This document shows, piece after piece, positions 32,219 to 41,711 of a stretch of 64,000 nucleotides of DNA. The stretch comes from Citrobacter freundii. GTDB lineage: Bacteria; Pseudomonadota; Gammaproteobacteria; Enterobacterales; Enterobacteriaceae. The notes under the pieces are model-generated. The model saw nothing but the letters and a program-made list of their open reading frames with translations, had not been told where the DNA came from and did no database searches. A program made the position numbers and the translations under genes. Every line of letters begins with the position of its first letter. Position 1 is the first letter of the stretch. The stretch is taken from NCBI RefSeq assembly GCF_011077955.1, contig NZ_JAALBX010000001.1:434001-498000 (forward strand), in the 5' to 3' direction.

Positions 32219-33091
32219 TCACTGCGCGCCGTCTGCCGGGAAAGTCATATCCAGTTGCTGTTGGTAAACCCCACCCGCCGCCAGCCACTGCATTCCTCGT
32301 TTATCACGCTGCTGTCCGGATGCGTTTGGCGCATCGGTAGTGCCGGAAAGCGGCTCGATACACAGCAAATCCGCACCCGGTACGCCCCACAATGCCAGCC
32401 AGGGCTGATTGGTTAACTGGCATTGCAGCACCGTTTTACCCGCAGGCGATACCACATTGACCAGGCTTCCTGCGCATTCGGCGAAATAGACCGCGCCACC
32501 TCGAAACACATCCGGCGTTAAGACAAACTGACGCACTTCAGTGACGTTCTGCGCCAGGCTCAGCGTACGGTCTCGGGTATAAAACGGGCCGGTAACGCAG
32601 CCCTTTTCAAACGTAACGCACCAGCCAGGCTCCGTCGCCAGCGGCAGCGCGAAGCCGGGATGGTAGCCCAGTGAAAAACACAACGGCTTAGTGTCTTCGT
32701 TGGTTAATCGCCAGTGGATACGTACTCCGGTTTCCAACAACTGATACGTGACCTGCATCGAAAATAAAAACGGCCAGCTCCGCAAGGTTTGTTTCGTTGC
32801 GCGGCTGATAACACGCAACATTGCCGCACAATGCTGCTGCGCCGTAAAAGGCTGATGACGCAGAAAGCCATGCGCAGGCAACGGGTAGAAATTGTCATCA
32901 TCCCAAAGGCCGTTATGAATCAGCCGTCCTATCACAGGGAAAAGCAGTGGCGCGCTACTTTTCCACACCTCGCCATCCGGTTTCCAGAGCCATTCCCTCC
33001 CGACGGTTTTTTCCGTTAGTTGACGTATTTCCGCGCCCTCCGCGCTGACGGTCATCCGCCAGCGTTGATTTTCCAGCGTCCAGGTCTGCAT
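32219..33091 (-). CDS. aldose 1-epimerase family protein
   Basis: The 290-residue protein belongs to the galactose-mutarotase superfamily in its LacX/YphB-like branch. It shows the catalytic-site landmarks LPAHGFLRHQPF and SLGYHPGFALP. Such proteins interconvert anomers of free or phosphorylated sugars. Placed between the sulfatase and the RpiR gene with gaps of under ten bases, it probably acts on the sugar handled by this operon. Confidence 0.85.
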   Translation of the reverse strand: MQTWTLENQRWRMTVSAEGAEIRQLTEKTVGREWLWKPDGEVWKSSAPLLFPVIGRLIHNGLWDDDNFYPLPAHGFLRHQPFTAQQHCAAMLRVISRATKQTLRSWPFLFSMQVTYQLLETGVRIHWRLTNEDTKPLCFSLGYHPGFALPLATEPGWCVTFEKGCVTGPFYTRDRTLSLAQNVTEVRQFVLTPDVFRGGAVYFAECAGSLVNVVSPAGKTVLQCQLTNQPWLALWGVPGADLLCIEPLSGTTDAPNASGQQRDKRGMQWLAAGGVYQQQLDMTFPADGAQ

Positions 33092-33100
33092 CGCTTCTCC

Positions 33101-34861
33101 TCAGTCAATGCGCAGCAGTAGCCGAACCTGGTAATGCAGAGCAGCCTGTCTGTCTGGCGCGAATAACGTCTCGATGGCTGTAAACACGCAGGCTTCGGTC
33201 AATACCGTTTGCGGGTCAAAGCGCGCCAGCATGTCGTCTTCATTCTTGCCGTAGTCCTTCAACTGCCGGGCTAAAAATTGCAGCGCTTCGGCCACGCCAC
33301 GGTGCTCGCAGCGAAAACCGCGTTCGGCAAGCCATGTATCGCTTTCCCAGAACGTCATAAACGCCTGTTCCTGCTCAAGCGTCGGCTGTTGGAGCTGGAA
33401 GCGGGTATACACCTCTTCTGGCGCATCGTGTTGACGCAATACCGGTATCATCGCCCTGCCATAATGCAGTGCGTAGCTCACGTTATTGATGTTGTGCTGC
33501 TGATACGGATCGGTTTGCAGGTTAAAGAGCTTGTCGCCAAATCGCCACGGATTGAGATAGCTGAAACTCGCCGGGATCTTCATCACCTGTGCGCCCTGGG
33601 TGAAGTCAAACCCAGAATGAATTGTAATGTCGGTCAGCTCACTGATTTTAAACGGGCTGTCGATACGGGTCGGCATCAGGGTGTATTCAAACAAATGTTG
33701 CTTACTTTCTTCACGCGGCGCGCGCATATAGACGTATTGCCCGTCCGTAATATTGATATGGCCGCCGAAATAACCGAACAGCGCATAGTCGCGAATTTTT
33801 TCATTATTACGCACGGCGGGCAGCAACGACTGGCCGGTCATCGACGCGGGCTTTTCAACACCAAAGAAATCTAAAAGCGTTGCCGGGATATCGATAGTTT
33901 GCGCAAGTGCGCTACGCCGCTCGCCCTGCACATTGCAGCGCGGATCGCGGATAAAGAACGGTGTATTGGCGATTTCGTTATACACCGGCATGATATTTTT
34001 GCCCCACCACTGGTGCTCCCCCAGCAGGAAGCCGTGGTCGGTACAGACGATAAACAGCGTATCGTCCCACAAATCATGCGCTTTCAGCTTATCCATCACC
34101 TGTCCGAGATAGTCATCGCACATGGTGATCAGCGCCTGATAAAACTTACGCACCTTGTCATCATTCTCACCGCCGGGACTGCCACAATAATACGGAACCC
34201 AGCCATCGAACTCGCCGGGCTTACAGCCATACTGCGCCAGATACTTCTCCGGTACGAAAAACGGCTCATGGGGATCAAAACACTCAATCTGCAAAAACCA
34301 GTTATCCTGGTCTTTATTGGTCTCAATAAAATCGAGACCCGCTTTGATGGTGCGGTGCGTGTAATGTTCTTCAATACCCGGCATCGCCGAGCGATTGATA
34401 AGATCCTGCGTCATGCGTCCGCTGCGCCGCCTGAAGGTCTCTTGATCTTCCATCCCCTGCCACGCGATGGCTGGTTTTTCAACCTGGCCAATCCAGCAAT
34501 CGCCTTCCTGACCGCGAATAAATTCAAAGGTTGAGTAACAGGTATGGTAAGTCGCTCCGCCATCGCGCCAGTAGTGCTTATGGTCGGTGACCATATGCGT
34601 ATGAATACCCTGTTTATGTAGCGCCTGAGGCATTGAAAAATCGAAAGGCTCAAGCGGCCCCCAACTGCGGTGCAGAAAGTTATACCGCCCGGTGTGCAGT
34701 TCCCGGCGCGCGGGCATGCAGGGCATACTGCCTACAAAGAAGTTATCAAACTGCACCGACTCACGGGCAAGCCGTGTAAAGTTAGGGGTGATCGCCGTGC
34801 CGCCATAGGGGGCCAGATGATGGCGGGTCAGGGTGTCAAACATCAACATGACAGCTTTCAT
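33101..34861 (-). CDS. cytoplasmic sulfatase, Cys-type
   Basis: A 586-residue member of the alkaline-phosphatase/sulfatase superfamily. The sulfatase signature is CMPAR at residues 48-52 followed by TGRY: Cys48 is the residue converted to formylglycine. Metal-site landmarks near the N-terminus (MLMFDTL, with one Asp instead of the usual pair) and THDHG-like CTDHGFLLGEH are present. There is no signal peptide or membrane segment, so the enzyme should act in the cytoplasm, unlike most bacterial sulfatases. A maturase is encoded divergently at 36606. It sits between the PTS gene (29 bases downstream of it) and the epimerase. The substrate is unknown, presumably a sulfated sugar entering through the PTS. 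Confidence 0.9.
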   Translation of the reverse strand: MKAVMLMFDTLTRHHLAPYGGTAITPNFTRLARESVQFDNFFVGSMPCMPARRELHTGRYNFLHRSWGPLEPFDFSMPQALHKQGIHTHMVTDHKHYWRDGGATYHTCYSTFEFIRGQEGDCWIGQVEKPAIAWQGMEDQETFRRRSGRMTQDLINRSAMPGIEEHYTHRTIKAGLDFIETNKDQDNWFLQIECFDPHEPFFVPEKYLAQYGCKPGEFDGWVPYYCGSPGGENDDKVRKFYQALITMCDDYLGQVMDKLKAHDLWDDTLFIVCTDHGFLLGEHQWWGKNIMPVYNEIANTPFFIRDPRCNVQGERRSALAQTIDIPATLLDFFGVEKPASMTGQSLLPAVRNNEKIRDYALFGYFGGHINITDGQYVYMRAPREESKQHLFEYTLMPTRIDSPFKISELTDITIHSGFDFTQGAQVMKIPASFSYLNPWRFGDKLFNLQTDPYQQHNINNVSYALHYGRAMIPVLRQHDAPEEVYTRFQLQQPTLEQEQAFMTFWESDTWLAERGFRCEHRGVAEALQFLARQLKDYGKNEDDMLARFDPQTVLTEACVFTAIETLFAPDRQAALHYQVRLLLRID

Positions 34862-34890
34862 ACATTCCTCTTGCTCTGTAAGCGACGCCG

Positions 34891-36432
34891 TTACAGGCCT
34901 AAATACTCTTCCACTTCGTTTTTAATCAGCGTGACGTGCGGCCCAAACACCACCTGTACACCCTCTCCGCGCAGGAACGCGCCCCGGCTTCCTGAAGATT
35001 TAAAATCGTCCAGTTTGACCCGTGACGGCTCCTTCACCGTGACCCGCAGACGGGTCGCGCAGCAATCCACATCAAGAATGTTGTCCCGCCCGCCAAGGGC
35101 GGAGACGATCGCTGGCGCTCGGGCATTTTTATCACCACGAACCGGCGCGGCTTCACTAACCGGCTCCTCTTCACGGCCCGGCGTTTTCAATTGCCGCCAC
35201 TGAATCAAAAACCGGAAAGAGAAGTAGTAAAGACAGAACATCAGCGCGCCGAGCGGCAGCATCAGCAACCAGTTGGTTTTAGCATTGCCCTGGAGAACGC
35301 CGAACAGTAAGAAATCGATAAGCCCGCCGGAGAAGGTCTGCCCCACGGTAATCGCCAGGATATGGGTGAGCATAAACGCCACGCCAGTCAGGATGATATG
35401 CACCACATACAAGAGCGGCGCGCAGAACATAAAGGCGAACTCCAGCGGTTCAGTAATGCCCGTCACAAATGACGTGAGCGCCGCGGATAACATCAGGCTG
35501 GCAACCCTGGTGCGATTTTCACGCTTTGAGCAGTGATAAATCGCCAGCGCCGCGCCCGGTAGCCCAAACATAAAATCGGCAAACCGGCCGGCCATAAAAC
35601 GCGACACGCCGATGTAATACTGCGTCACGCTGGGGTCGGCGAGTTGAGCAAAGAAAATCTTCTGGGTGCCCTGGACCAGATGACCGTTGACCATCATTTC
35701 GCCACCTACGCTTGTCATCCAGAACGGCAGGTAGAAAAGATGATGCAGCCCAAGGGGGATGAGGCATTTGAGGATCATGCCGTAGAACAGCGTGCCGATA
35801 TACCCGGTCTTCTCCACCAGGCCGCCCAGATGCGTAATACCTGCCTGGACGGGTGGCCAGATCCAAAACAGCACGACGCCGAGCAGAATGGCAAAAAACG
35901 ACGTCACAATGGGGACAAAACGCGAGCCGCTAAAAAAAGCCAGCAGGGTTGGCAGTTCAGTTTTACTGAATCGCCCATGCAGCCAGGCCGTCAGCAGCCC
36001 ACTGATGATGCCACCCATCACGCCGGTTTGCAGCGTCACAATCCCTAATACGCTCGCCTGCCCGACGCCTGCCAGGTTATCCGTCGCCAGCGTACCGTTT
36101 AATAACAACATGGCGCTGATGGCTTTGTTCATGACGATAAAGCAAAGCACGGCGGCAAGGCCCGCTGTGCCTTTATCGCTGCGCGCAAGCCCGACGGCAA
36201 TCCCGACGGCAAACAGCAGCGCCAGATTATCAAACACCACGCTGCCGCACATTTTCATTAACGTGAAAAGGGCTTGCAGTATAGCGTTGTCGAGCAGAGG
36301 GTAGGTTTCTATGGTAATCGGATTAGAAAAGACGCCGCCTATCCCAAGCAGGAGACCCGCAGCGGGAAGCACGGCGATGGGCAACATAAAGGACTTGCCC
36401 AGATTTTGTGCACCAGCAAAAAGTTTGCTCAT
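34891..36432 (-). CDS. PTS EIICB component, glucose/glucoside family
   Basis: A phosphotransferase-system permease with an EIIC membrane domain (about residues 1-390, with GLHHLFYLPFW and ITEPLEF) and an EIIB domain at the C-terminus, whose phosphocysteine is Cys458 in CATRLRVTV. No EIIA domain is attached, so it would rely on a separate EIIA such as Crr. It is closest in layout to PtsG, NagE and MalX, but I cannot name its sugar. It is the first gene of the sulfatase operon, so the imported substrate is probably phosphorylated first and then desulfated inside the cell. Confidence 0.9.
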   Translation of the reverse strand: MSKLFAGAQNLGKSFMLPIAVLPAAGLLLGIGGVFSNPITIETYPLLDNAILQALFTLMKMCGSVVFDNLALLFAVGIAVGLARSDKGTAGLAAVLCFIVMNKAISAMLLLNGTLATDNLAGVGQASVLGIVTLQTGVMGGIISGLLTAWLHGRFSKTELPTLLAFFSGSRFVPIVTSFFAILLGVVLFWIWPPVQAGITHLGGLVEKTGYIGTLFYGMILKCLIPLGLHHLFYLPFWMTSVGGEMMVNGHLVQGTQKIFFAQLADPSVTQYYIGVSRFMAGRFADFMFGLPGAALAIYHCSKRENRTRVASLMLSAALTSFVTGITEPLEFAFMFCAPLLYVVHIILTGVAFMLTHILAITVGQTFSGGLIDFLLFGVLQGNAKTNWLLMLPLGALMFCLYYFSFRFLIQWRQLKTPGREEEPVSEAAPVRGDKNARAPAIVSALGGRDNILDVDCCATRLRVTVKEPSRVKLDDFKSSGSRGAFLRGEGVQVVFGPHVTLIKNEVEEYLGL

Positions 36433-36605
36433 GGTGTATCCCTGGTGTTGGTTTAATTAATATGAATATAAAATTTCATTGATAACTTTGATATGTGAAA
36501 TTATTATTTCTTCAAGCCAGGCACACTGTCAATCGCCAGTGTCTAAAGGGTGATTGAGATCACCTTAAGGCATTGGGTTTATCTTTTCATTTGCGCGGGA
36601 CCACT
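36433..36605. promoter_or_regulatory. divergent control region of the PTS-sulfatase cluster
   Basis: Two symmetrical elements are visible. GGTGA-TTGAGA-TCACC at 36549-36564 has the GTGA-N6-TCAC core of a CRP site, 42 bases before the maturase ATG. AATTTCA (36472-36478) and TGAAATT (36496-36502) form an inverted repeat next to the PTS gene that could be the RpiR operator. Both are candidates from sequence only; the arrangement suggests catabolite control plus substrate induction. Confidence 0.55.
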
Positions 36606-37820
36606 ATGAAAAAAGCATTCCACTTGATGGCAAAACCCGTCAGCTTTCAGTGCAATATCGCCTGCGACTACTGTTTTTATCTGGAAAAAGAACAAGGTAC
36701 GCTGAAGCCAAAGAAGCCCGCCCGCCACATGGATGACGACACGCTGCGCCGTTATGTGAAGCAATACATTGAGGCGACTCCCGCGCATGAAGTGGAGTTT
36801 ACCTGGCAAGGCGGTGAACCAACGCTCGCCGGGCTGGGCTTTTATGAACAAGCGCTGGCTTACCAGAAACAGTACGCGGGCGATAAAATCATTCGTAACA
36901 GTATCCAGACCAACGGGGTATTGATCGACGAACAGTGGGCCGCATTTCTGGCGCGTCATCAGTTTCTGGTGGGTTTATCCATCGACGGCCCCGCCTGGCT
37001 GCACGACCGCTATCGCAAAACGCGCAGCGGGCAGTCGGTGTTTGACAAAGTGGTACGGGCGATGGCGCTGCTACAAAAACACCATGTTGAGGTTAATGTC
37101 CTGACGGTAGTCAATAACGCCACCGCAGAGGCGCCGCTTGAGATTTATCGGTTTATTACCGAAGAGCTGGGCGCCCGATATGTTCAGTTCATCCCGGCGG
37201 TAGAACAACGTCCCGTTCATGAGAAATACGGCGAGTTGTTGTACCCGCAACAGAAAGGCCAGGTCACTGAGTGGTCGGTCAGCGGCGAGCAGTGGGGCGC
37301 ATTTATCAATCGCGTTTTTGATTACTGGGTACGCCGCGACGTCGGGCGCGTCTACGTTCAATTATTTGATAGCGCACTGGCCGCCTGGCTTGGCGAAAAG
37401 CCCTCCCTTTGCGTCATGCAATCTACCTGCGGTTTTGGGCTGGTGGTGGAACAGAACGGCGATATCTACAGCTGCGATCACTATGTTTACCCGGAGCACC
37501 GTCTGGGCAATCTGCGAACCGATAATCTGGCCGCGCTGGCGGGTGGGAAACAGCAGCGCAAGTTTGGGATGATGAAAGCGCAGGTTTCCTCTTTGTGCCA
37601 ACAATGCGAGTGGCGATTTGCCTGCCACGGCGGCTGCCCTAAACATCGCATTCATCAGGCCGGTGAACGCTGGCATAACCATCTTTGCGCCGGTTACAAA
37701 GCGATGTTCAGCCATATGGATCCCTATATGCGGTTTATGGCCGAGCAAATCCGCCATCAACAACCACCAGCCGCCATTATGGATGTCGCGCCGCTGATTG
37801 CCGCACAGCACAAATCTTAA
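36606..37820 (+). CDS. anaerobic sulfatase-maturating enzyme (radical SAM)
   Basis: anSME oxidises the active-site Cys (or Ser) of sulfatases to formylglycine without oxygen. From the ATG at 36606 the product has 404 residues; the longer frame adds 11 unconserved codons. The radical SAM motif is CNIACDYC, and the SPASM-type C-terminal clusters are seen in CGFGLVVEQ, YSCDHYVYPEH and CQQCEWRFACHGGCPKHR. It is divergent from the PTS-sulfatase operon, and its natural client is the sulfatase at 33101-34861. E. coli has only a short relative (YidF). Confidence 0.93.
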   Translation: MKKAFHLMAKPVSFQCNIACDYCFYLEKEQGTLKPKKPARHMDDDTLRRYVKQYIEATPAHEVEFTWQGGEPTLAGLGFYEQALAYQKQYAGDKIIRNSIQTNGVLIDEQWAAFLARHQFLVGLSIDGPAWLHDRYRKTRSGQSVFDKVVRAMALLQKHHVEVNVLTVVNNATAEAPLEIYRFITEELGARYVQFIPAVEQRPVHEKYGELLYPQQKGQVTEWSVSGEQWGAFINRVFDYWVRRDVGRVYVQLFDSALAAWLGEKPSLCVMQSTCGFGLVVEQNGDIYSCDHYVYPEHRLGNLRTDNLAALAGGKQQRKFGMMKAQVSSLCQQCEWRFACHGGCPKHRIHQAGERWHNHLCAGYKAMFSHMDPYMRFMAEQIRHQQPPAAIMDVAPLIAAQHKS

Positions 37821-37887
37821 CGCGCCGCGACGGCGCGTTTTTCCCTGCGCAATCTACACTTAGAAAAAAACGTCTAAGGAATTTTCT

Positions 37888-38418
37888 ATGCGCATACTAC
37901 CGATCTTCACAACCGTTGCCGTCGCGTTTCTCGTGGTTGCCTGTAGTTCCCCTACTCCACCGAAAGGCGTAACCGTAGTCGAGCATTTCGATGCCAAACG
38001 GTATTTGGGGAAATGGTATGAAATTGCCCGCTTTGACCACAGTTTTGAACGTGGTCTTGATCAGGTCACCGCCACCTATAGCACGATGGATGACGGTGGT
38101 ATTCAGGTCATTAACCGCGGGTTCAATCCCGATCGCGGCAAATGGCAACAAAGTATTGGCAAAGCGTACTTTACAGGCTCACCGAATCGCGCCGCGCTGA
38201 AAGTCTCTTTCTTTGGTCCGTTCTATGGCGGGTATAACATCATTGCGCTTGATGATAATTACCAGCATGCGCTGGTATGCGGGCCGAATCGCGACTATCT
38301 GTGGATCCTCTCTCGTACGCCTACTATCAGCAACGAGGTGAAACAACAGATGCTTGATGCCGCGATCCGGCAGGGCTTCAAAGTTGAGAAGCTGATTTGG
38401 GTGAGACAGAAAGCTTAA
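37888..38418 (+). CDS. blc: outer-membrane lipocalin Blc
   Basis: Blc is a lipoprotein lipocalin that binds fatty acids and lysophospholipids at the outer membrane. The 176-residue protein has a lipoprotein signal ending LVVAC (Cys19), the lipocalin start motif [15 protein letters not shown], and the C-terminal [11 protein letters not shown]. It converges with gdx; the two stop regions overlap by four bases. Confidence 0.95.
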   Translation: MRILPIFTTVAVAFLVVACSSPTPPKGVTVVEHFDAKRYLGKWYEIARFDHSFERGLDQVTATYSTMDDGGIQVINRGFNPDRGKWQQSIGKAYFTGSPNRAALKVSFFGPFYGGYNIIALDDNYQHALVCGPNRDYLWILSRTPTISNEVKQQMLDAAIRQGFKVEKLIWVRQKA

Positions 38419-38732
38419 TGGGTGCTGAGTTTAAGGCCGATAATGCCCGCCACGATCAGCGCCAGGCTTAAAATTCGCGCCGGGCTTGTGGACTCACCCA
38501 ACAGTACCATGCCGGTAATGGCGGCCCCGACGGCGCCAATACCGGTCCAGATGGCATAAGCCGTACCGGTCGGCAGTGTTTTCATCGCCCATGACAGCAG
38601 CACGATGCTGATAATCATCGCCGAGACAGTAATGATACTGGGGGTTAACCGGCTAAAACCGTGGGTATATTTCAGGCCAACGGCCCACACCACTTCCAGC
38701 AAGCCAGCAATCACAAGAATTATCCAGGACAT
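38415..38732 (-). CDS. gdx: guanidinium exporter Gdx (SugE)
   Basis: Gdx is a small-multidrug-resistance protein that exports guanidinium in exchange for protons. It has 105 residues from [10 protein letters not shown], with four membrane helices, the conserved Glu in [11 protein letters not shown], and [14 protein letters not shown]. The frame extends four codons upstream but the chosen start matches the family. It is preceded by a guanidine-II riboswitch, which confirms the function. Confidence 0.95.
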   Translation of the reverse strand: MSWIILVIAGLLEVVWAVGLKYTHGFSRLTPSIITVSAMIISIVLLSWAMKTLPTGTAYAIWTGIGAVGAAITGMVLLGESTSPARILSLALIVAGIIGLKLSTH

Positions 38733-38752
38733 AACGGATTCCATTATTAAAT

Positions 38753-38793
38753 GGGGCCGTCCCCGGTTGAAGATAAGCTAACGGGTCGTCCCG
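38753..38793 (-). promoter_or_regulatory. guanidine-II (mini-ykkC) riboswitch ahead of gdx
   Basis: On the minus strand there are two short hairpins with ACGR loops: CGGG-ACGA-CCCG at 38793-38782 and GGGG-ACGG-CCCC at 38764-38753, with 17 bases between them. This is the defining pattern of the guanidine-II riboswitch. The second hairpin ends 20 bases before the gdx ATG, close to its GGAA ribosome-binding site, so ligand-dependent control of translation is likely. Confidence 0.88.
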
Positions 38794-39000
38794 CAAGCCA
38801 GGTATAAGAATGGCATATGATCCTAAGCTTTGGCCCTAAAATCAATTAATTTATCTTAAGTAACCTTTCACCCTCACTAACGCCAGAAATAGGAGGAGAA
38901 CGCAGCGTAACTCACTGTTTAATTTTTCAGATTATTCTTTATTATGGCATGACGCGTCCAGGAGGCTAGTACATAGCCAACAAGCCCTTAGAAATTATGT

Positions 39001-39594
39001 ATGCCTAAAATTTTAGTCATTGACCGTTGCTTTTTAAGCCGCACAGGTTTGGCCCACCTTGTTAGCGGATCGGCTTTAAATGTAGAGATTGTGCAGACGG
39101 ATGATCTGCTGCGGGCCAGGGAGTATATGAAAGAAAAACCTGATGTCGTCATTGCCGATTTCTATGGCTTTTTACACGATCTCCACCATATCGATCAGCT
39201 GTCATCCATTTTTGCAGCCAGTTCGTCGAAAACTCGCTTTATTTTGCTGCCAGCCGTTAAGTCGGTACTGTTAGAAAATTATTGCGCCACCCAGAATGTC
39301 TGGTTTAACGCCGATAAATCGTGCTCACTGGCCGCATTGAATGAGGCGCTACAAAATGCCCTTACCTTAAGCCATGCGAAAACCGATAGCCGACATATTG
39401 CTTCGCTGTTGACCTTACGTGAAGAACAAATTTTGCAGCTGTGGAAAAAGGGGGACAGTAACGAGAGCATTGCGGAGCATATGCAGATTACTGTTAAGAC
39501 AGTCTACACATACAAGCGAAATATTCGGATGAAGCTCGGCGCGGATAATCGCTTTACGCTTTTCCGCCGGGGAACAGAACTCGCGGAGATATAA
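39001..39594 (+). CDS. ecnR: LuxR-type regulator next to the entericidin genes (EcnR)
   Basis: A 197-residue protein with a receiver-like N-terminal domain (ILVIDRCFLSRTG, VVIADFYG) that appears to lack the full phospho-acceptor set, and a C-terminal LuxR helix-turn-helix (LTLREEQILQLW through TVKTVYTYKRNIRMKLG). Its place beside ecnB and ecnA matches EcnR of Salmonella and Citrobacter; direct control of ecnB has been proposed for that family. It converges with ecnB. Confidence 0.8.
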   Translation: MPKILVIDRCFLSRTGLAHLVSGSALNVEIVQTDDLLRAREYMKEKPDVVIADFYGFLHDLHHIDQLSSIFAASSSKTRFILLPAVKSVLLENYCATQNVWFNADKSCSLAALNEALQNALTLSHAKTDSRHIASLLTLREEQILQLWKKGDSNESIAEHMQITVKTVYTYKRNIRMKLGADNRFTLFRRGTELAEI

Positions 39595-39630
39595 CGGCAC
39601 GGCCGCTATTGCGCCGCGCCGCCTGATGAA

Positions 39631-39777
39631 TTACTGCTGAGCTTTAGTTGCCGCACCAGAAATTGCGTGACCGCCATCCTGAATATCTTCACCAACGCCG
39701 CGAGTGGTGTTGCACGCAGTCAGCAATGATGAAAGGACTACCAATGAAAAGAACGCAGCAATTGTTTTCTTGATCAT
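39631..39777 (-). CDS. ecnB: entericidin B lipoprotein
   Basis: A 48-residue lipoprotein, the toxin-like (bacteriolytic) half of the entericidin pair. The start [10 protein letters not shown] with GGAAAA just upstream is chosen over an 18-codon-longer frame. The signal ends LLTAC, and the mature part [20 protein letters not shown] is typical. Confidence 0.93.
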   Translation of the reverse strand: MIKKTIAAFFSLVVLSSLLTACNTTRGVGEDIQDGGHAISGAATKAQQ

Positions 39778-39879
39778 AATGTTTTCCTTTAATAGCCAAT
39801 GTTTTGTGTATAGCCACTTAAGCATAGACAAAAACTCAGGAAGGAAAGGGTAAGGAAAGATTTTTAGGAGAATTAGAGA

Positions 39880-40011
39880 TTATTTCGCCGCGCGTTCGAT
39901 AGCGCCGCCAAGATGCTGAATGTCTTCGCCAAATCCCCGTGCGGTATTACAGCCGCTCAGTAAAAACGTGAGAAGGAAGGCGGTAAGCAGAAATTTAAAA
40001 ATACCGTTCAC
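39880..40011 (-). CDS. ecnA: entericidin A lipoprotein
   Basis: A 43-residue lipoprotein, considered the antidote of EcnB. It is read from a GTG at 40011 (AGGAAG lies about ten bases upstream; no ATG is available): a hydrophobic signal ending FLLSGC, then NTARGFGEDIQHLGGAIE. The stop is TAA at 39882-39880. It is too short for most automated cut-offs and is easy to miss. It lies between efp and ecnB, as in E. coli. Confidence 0.87.
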   Translation of the reverse strand: MNGIFKFLLTAFLLTFLLSGCNTARGFGEDIQHLGGAIERAAK

Positions 40012-40074
40012 GTTCGATAGCTTCCTGCAAACGGCGGCGTGGTAAAAGCGCCACGCCGCGAACCAGACGTAAAA

Positions 40075-40641
40075 TTACTTCACGCGGGATACGTATTCGC
40101 CAGAGCGGGTATCCACTTTAATCACTTCGCCAATCTGTACGAACAACGGCACTTTCACCACCGCGCCGGTGCTCAGCGTCGCTGGTTTACCGCCGGTGCC
40201 TGCGGTGTCGCCTTTAAGACCCGGATCGGTTTCTACGATTTCCAGTTCTACGAAGTTCGGCGGGGTGACCTGAATAGGACGACCGTTCCACAGCGTAACA
40301 ATACACTCTGCCTGATCCAGCAGCCATTTCGCGTTATCGCCCACGGCTTTCGCGTCCGCTGCCAACTGCTCGAACGTTTCGTTGTTCATGAAGTGGTAGA
40401 ACTCACCGTCGTTGTAGAGGTAAGTCAGGTTCATATCAACAACATCCGCACCTTCAGCAGAATCGGTAGATTTGAAGGTTTTCTCTACGCGGGTGCCGGT
40501 CAGCAGGCGGCGCAGCTTAACGCGCGCAAATGCCTGGCCTTTACCCGGTTTAACGAATTCGCTGGCTTCAACCGCATACGGTTCGCCGTCCATCATGATT
40601 TTAAGACCAGCACGAAAATCGTTGCTATAGTAAGTCGCCAT
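40075..40641 (-). CDS. efp: elongation factor P
   Basis: EF-P relieves ribosomes stalled at polyproline stretches. The 188-residue protein contains the three beta-barrel domains, with the modification site Lys34 in [12 protein letters not shown]. Lys34 is beta-lysylated by EpmA/EpmB, both encoded in this window. It is divergent from epmB, with 41 bases between the starts. A GC-rich hairpin at about 40035-40058 past its stop may be its terminator, although it has no long T-tract. Confidence 0.97.
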   Translation of the reverse strand: MATYYSNDFRAGLKIMMDGEPYAVEASEFVKPGKGQAFARVKLRRLLTGTRVEKTFKSTDSAEGADVVDMNLTYLYNDGEFYHFMNNETFEQLAADAKAVGDNAKWLLDQAECIVTLWNGRPIQVTPPNFVELEIVETDPGLKGDTAGTGGKPATLSTGAVVKVPLFVQIGEVIKVDTRSGEYVSRVK

Positions 40642-40682
40642 AAGGCCCTCTGAAATTGTTAATTGGTAGCTTAGCCAAAAAA

Positions 40683-41711
40683 ATGGCAGACATTGTAACC
40701 CTAAATCCCCTCTCCAGAGAAGATTGGTTAGCGCAGCTCGCCGATGTTATAACCGATCCTGACGAGCTTCTACAGATTTTAAACCTGGAAGCGAATGATG
40801 AGCTTCTTGCCGGACGTGAAGCAAGGCGTCTTTTTGCCCTGCGCGTGCCGCGCGCGTTCGTCGCGCGCATGGAAAAAGGCAATCCTCACGATCCGCTGTT
40901 GCGTCAGGTGTTAACCGCTCGCGATGAGTTCATCATGGCGCCAGGCTTCTCCACCGATCCTCTGGAAGAACAACGCAGTGTGGTGCCTGGCCTGCTGCAT
41001 AAGTACCATAATCGTGCGCTGCTATTGGTAAAAGGCGGCTGCGCCGTCAATTGCCGCTACTGCTTCCGCCGCCATTTTCCCTATGCCGATAACCCGGGGA
41101 ATAAACGCAGCTGGCAAACCGCTCTCGATTACATCGCCACGCACCCTGAGCTTGATGAAGTCATTTTTTCCGGCGGCGATCCATTGATGGCGAAGGATCA
41201 TGAGCTTGATTGGCTGATTACACAGCTTGAAAGTATTACGCATATCAAGCGGTTGCGTATTCACAGCCGTCTGCCGATTGTTATCCCGGCGCGGATCACC
41301 GACTCGCTGGTTGCCCGGTTTGCGCGCTCGCGCTTGCAAATCCTGTTAGTAAACCACATCAATCATGCCAATGAGATTGACGAGGCGTTCACTACGGCAA
41401 TGGGGCAGTTACGCCGGGCAGGCGTTACCCTTCTTAATCAAAGCGTCTTATTAAAGGACGTCAACGACGATGCGCATACCCTGGCGGCGCTCAGCAATGC
41501 GCTATTTGATGCAGGTGTGATGCCGTATTACCTGCATGTGCTTGACCATGTTCAAGGCGCTGCGCATTTTTTGGTAAGCGATGATAAAGCACGCCAGATC
41601 ATGCGTGAATTGTTGAGCTTAGTATCAGGTTATATGGTGCCAAGACTGGCGCGTGAAATTGGCGGGGAAGCGAGTAAAACCCCACTGGATTTACAGCTTA
41701 AACAGCAATAG
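40683..41711 (+). CDS. epmB: lysine 2,3-aminomutase EpmB
   Basis: EpmB is a radical SAM, PLP-dependent enzyme that converts lysine to (R)-beta-lysine for EF-P. The start [10 protein letters not shown] at 40683 gives 342 residues as in E. coli. Motifs are [15 protein letters not shown] for the cluster, SGGDPLM, and KTPLD near the C-terminus containing the PLP lysine. It is divergent from its target efp. Confidence 0.95.
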   Translation: MADIVTLNPLSREDWLAQLADVITDPDELLQILNLEANDELLAGREARRLFALRVPRAFVARMEKGNPHDPLLRQVLTARDEFIMAPGFSTDPLEEQRSVVPGLLHKYHNRALLLVKGGCAVNCRYCFRRHFPYADNPGNKRSWQTALDYIATHPELDEVIFSGGDPLMAKDHELDWLITQLESITHIKRLRIHSRLPIVIPARITDSLVARFARSRLQILLVNHINHANEIDEAFTTAMGQLRRAGVTLLNQSVLLKDVNDDAHTLAALSNALFDAGVMPYYLHVLDHVQGAAHFLVSDDKARQIMRELLSLVSGYMVPRLAREIGGEASKTPLDLQLKQQ

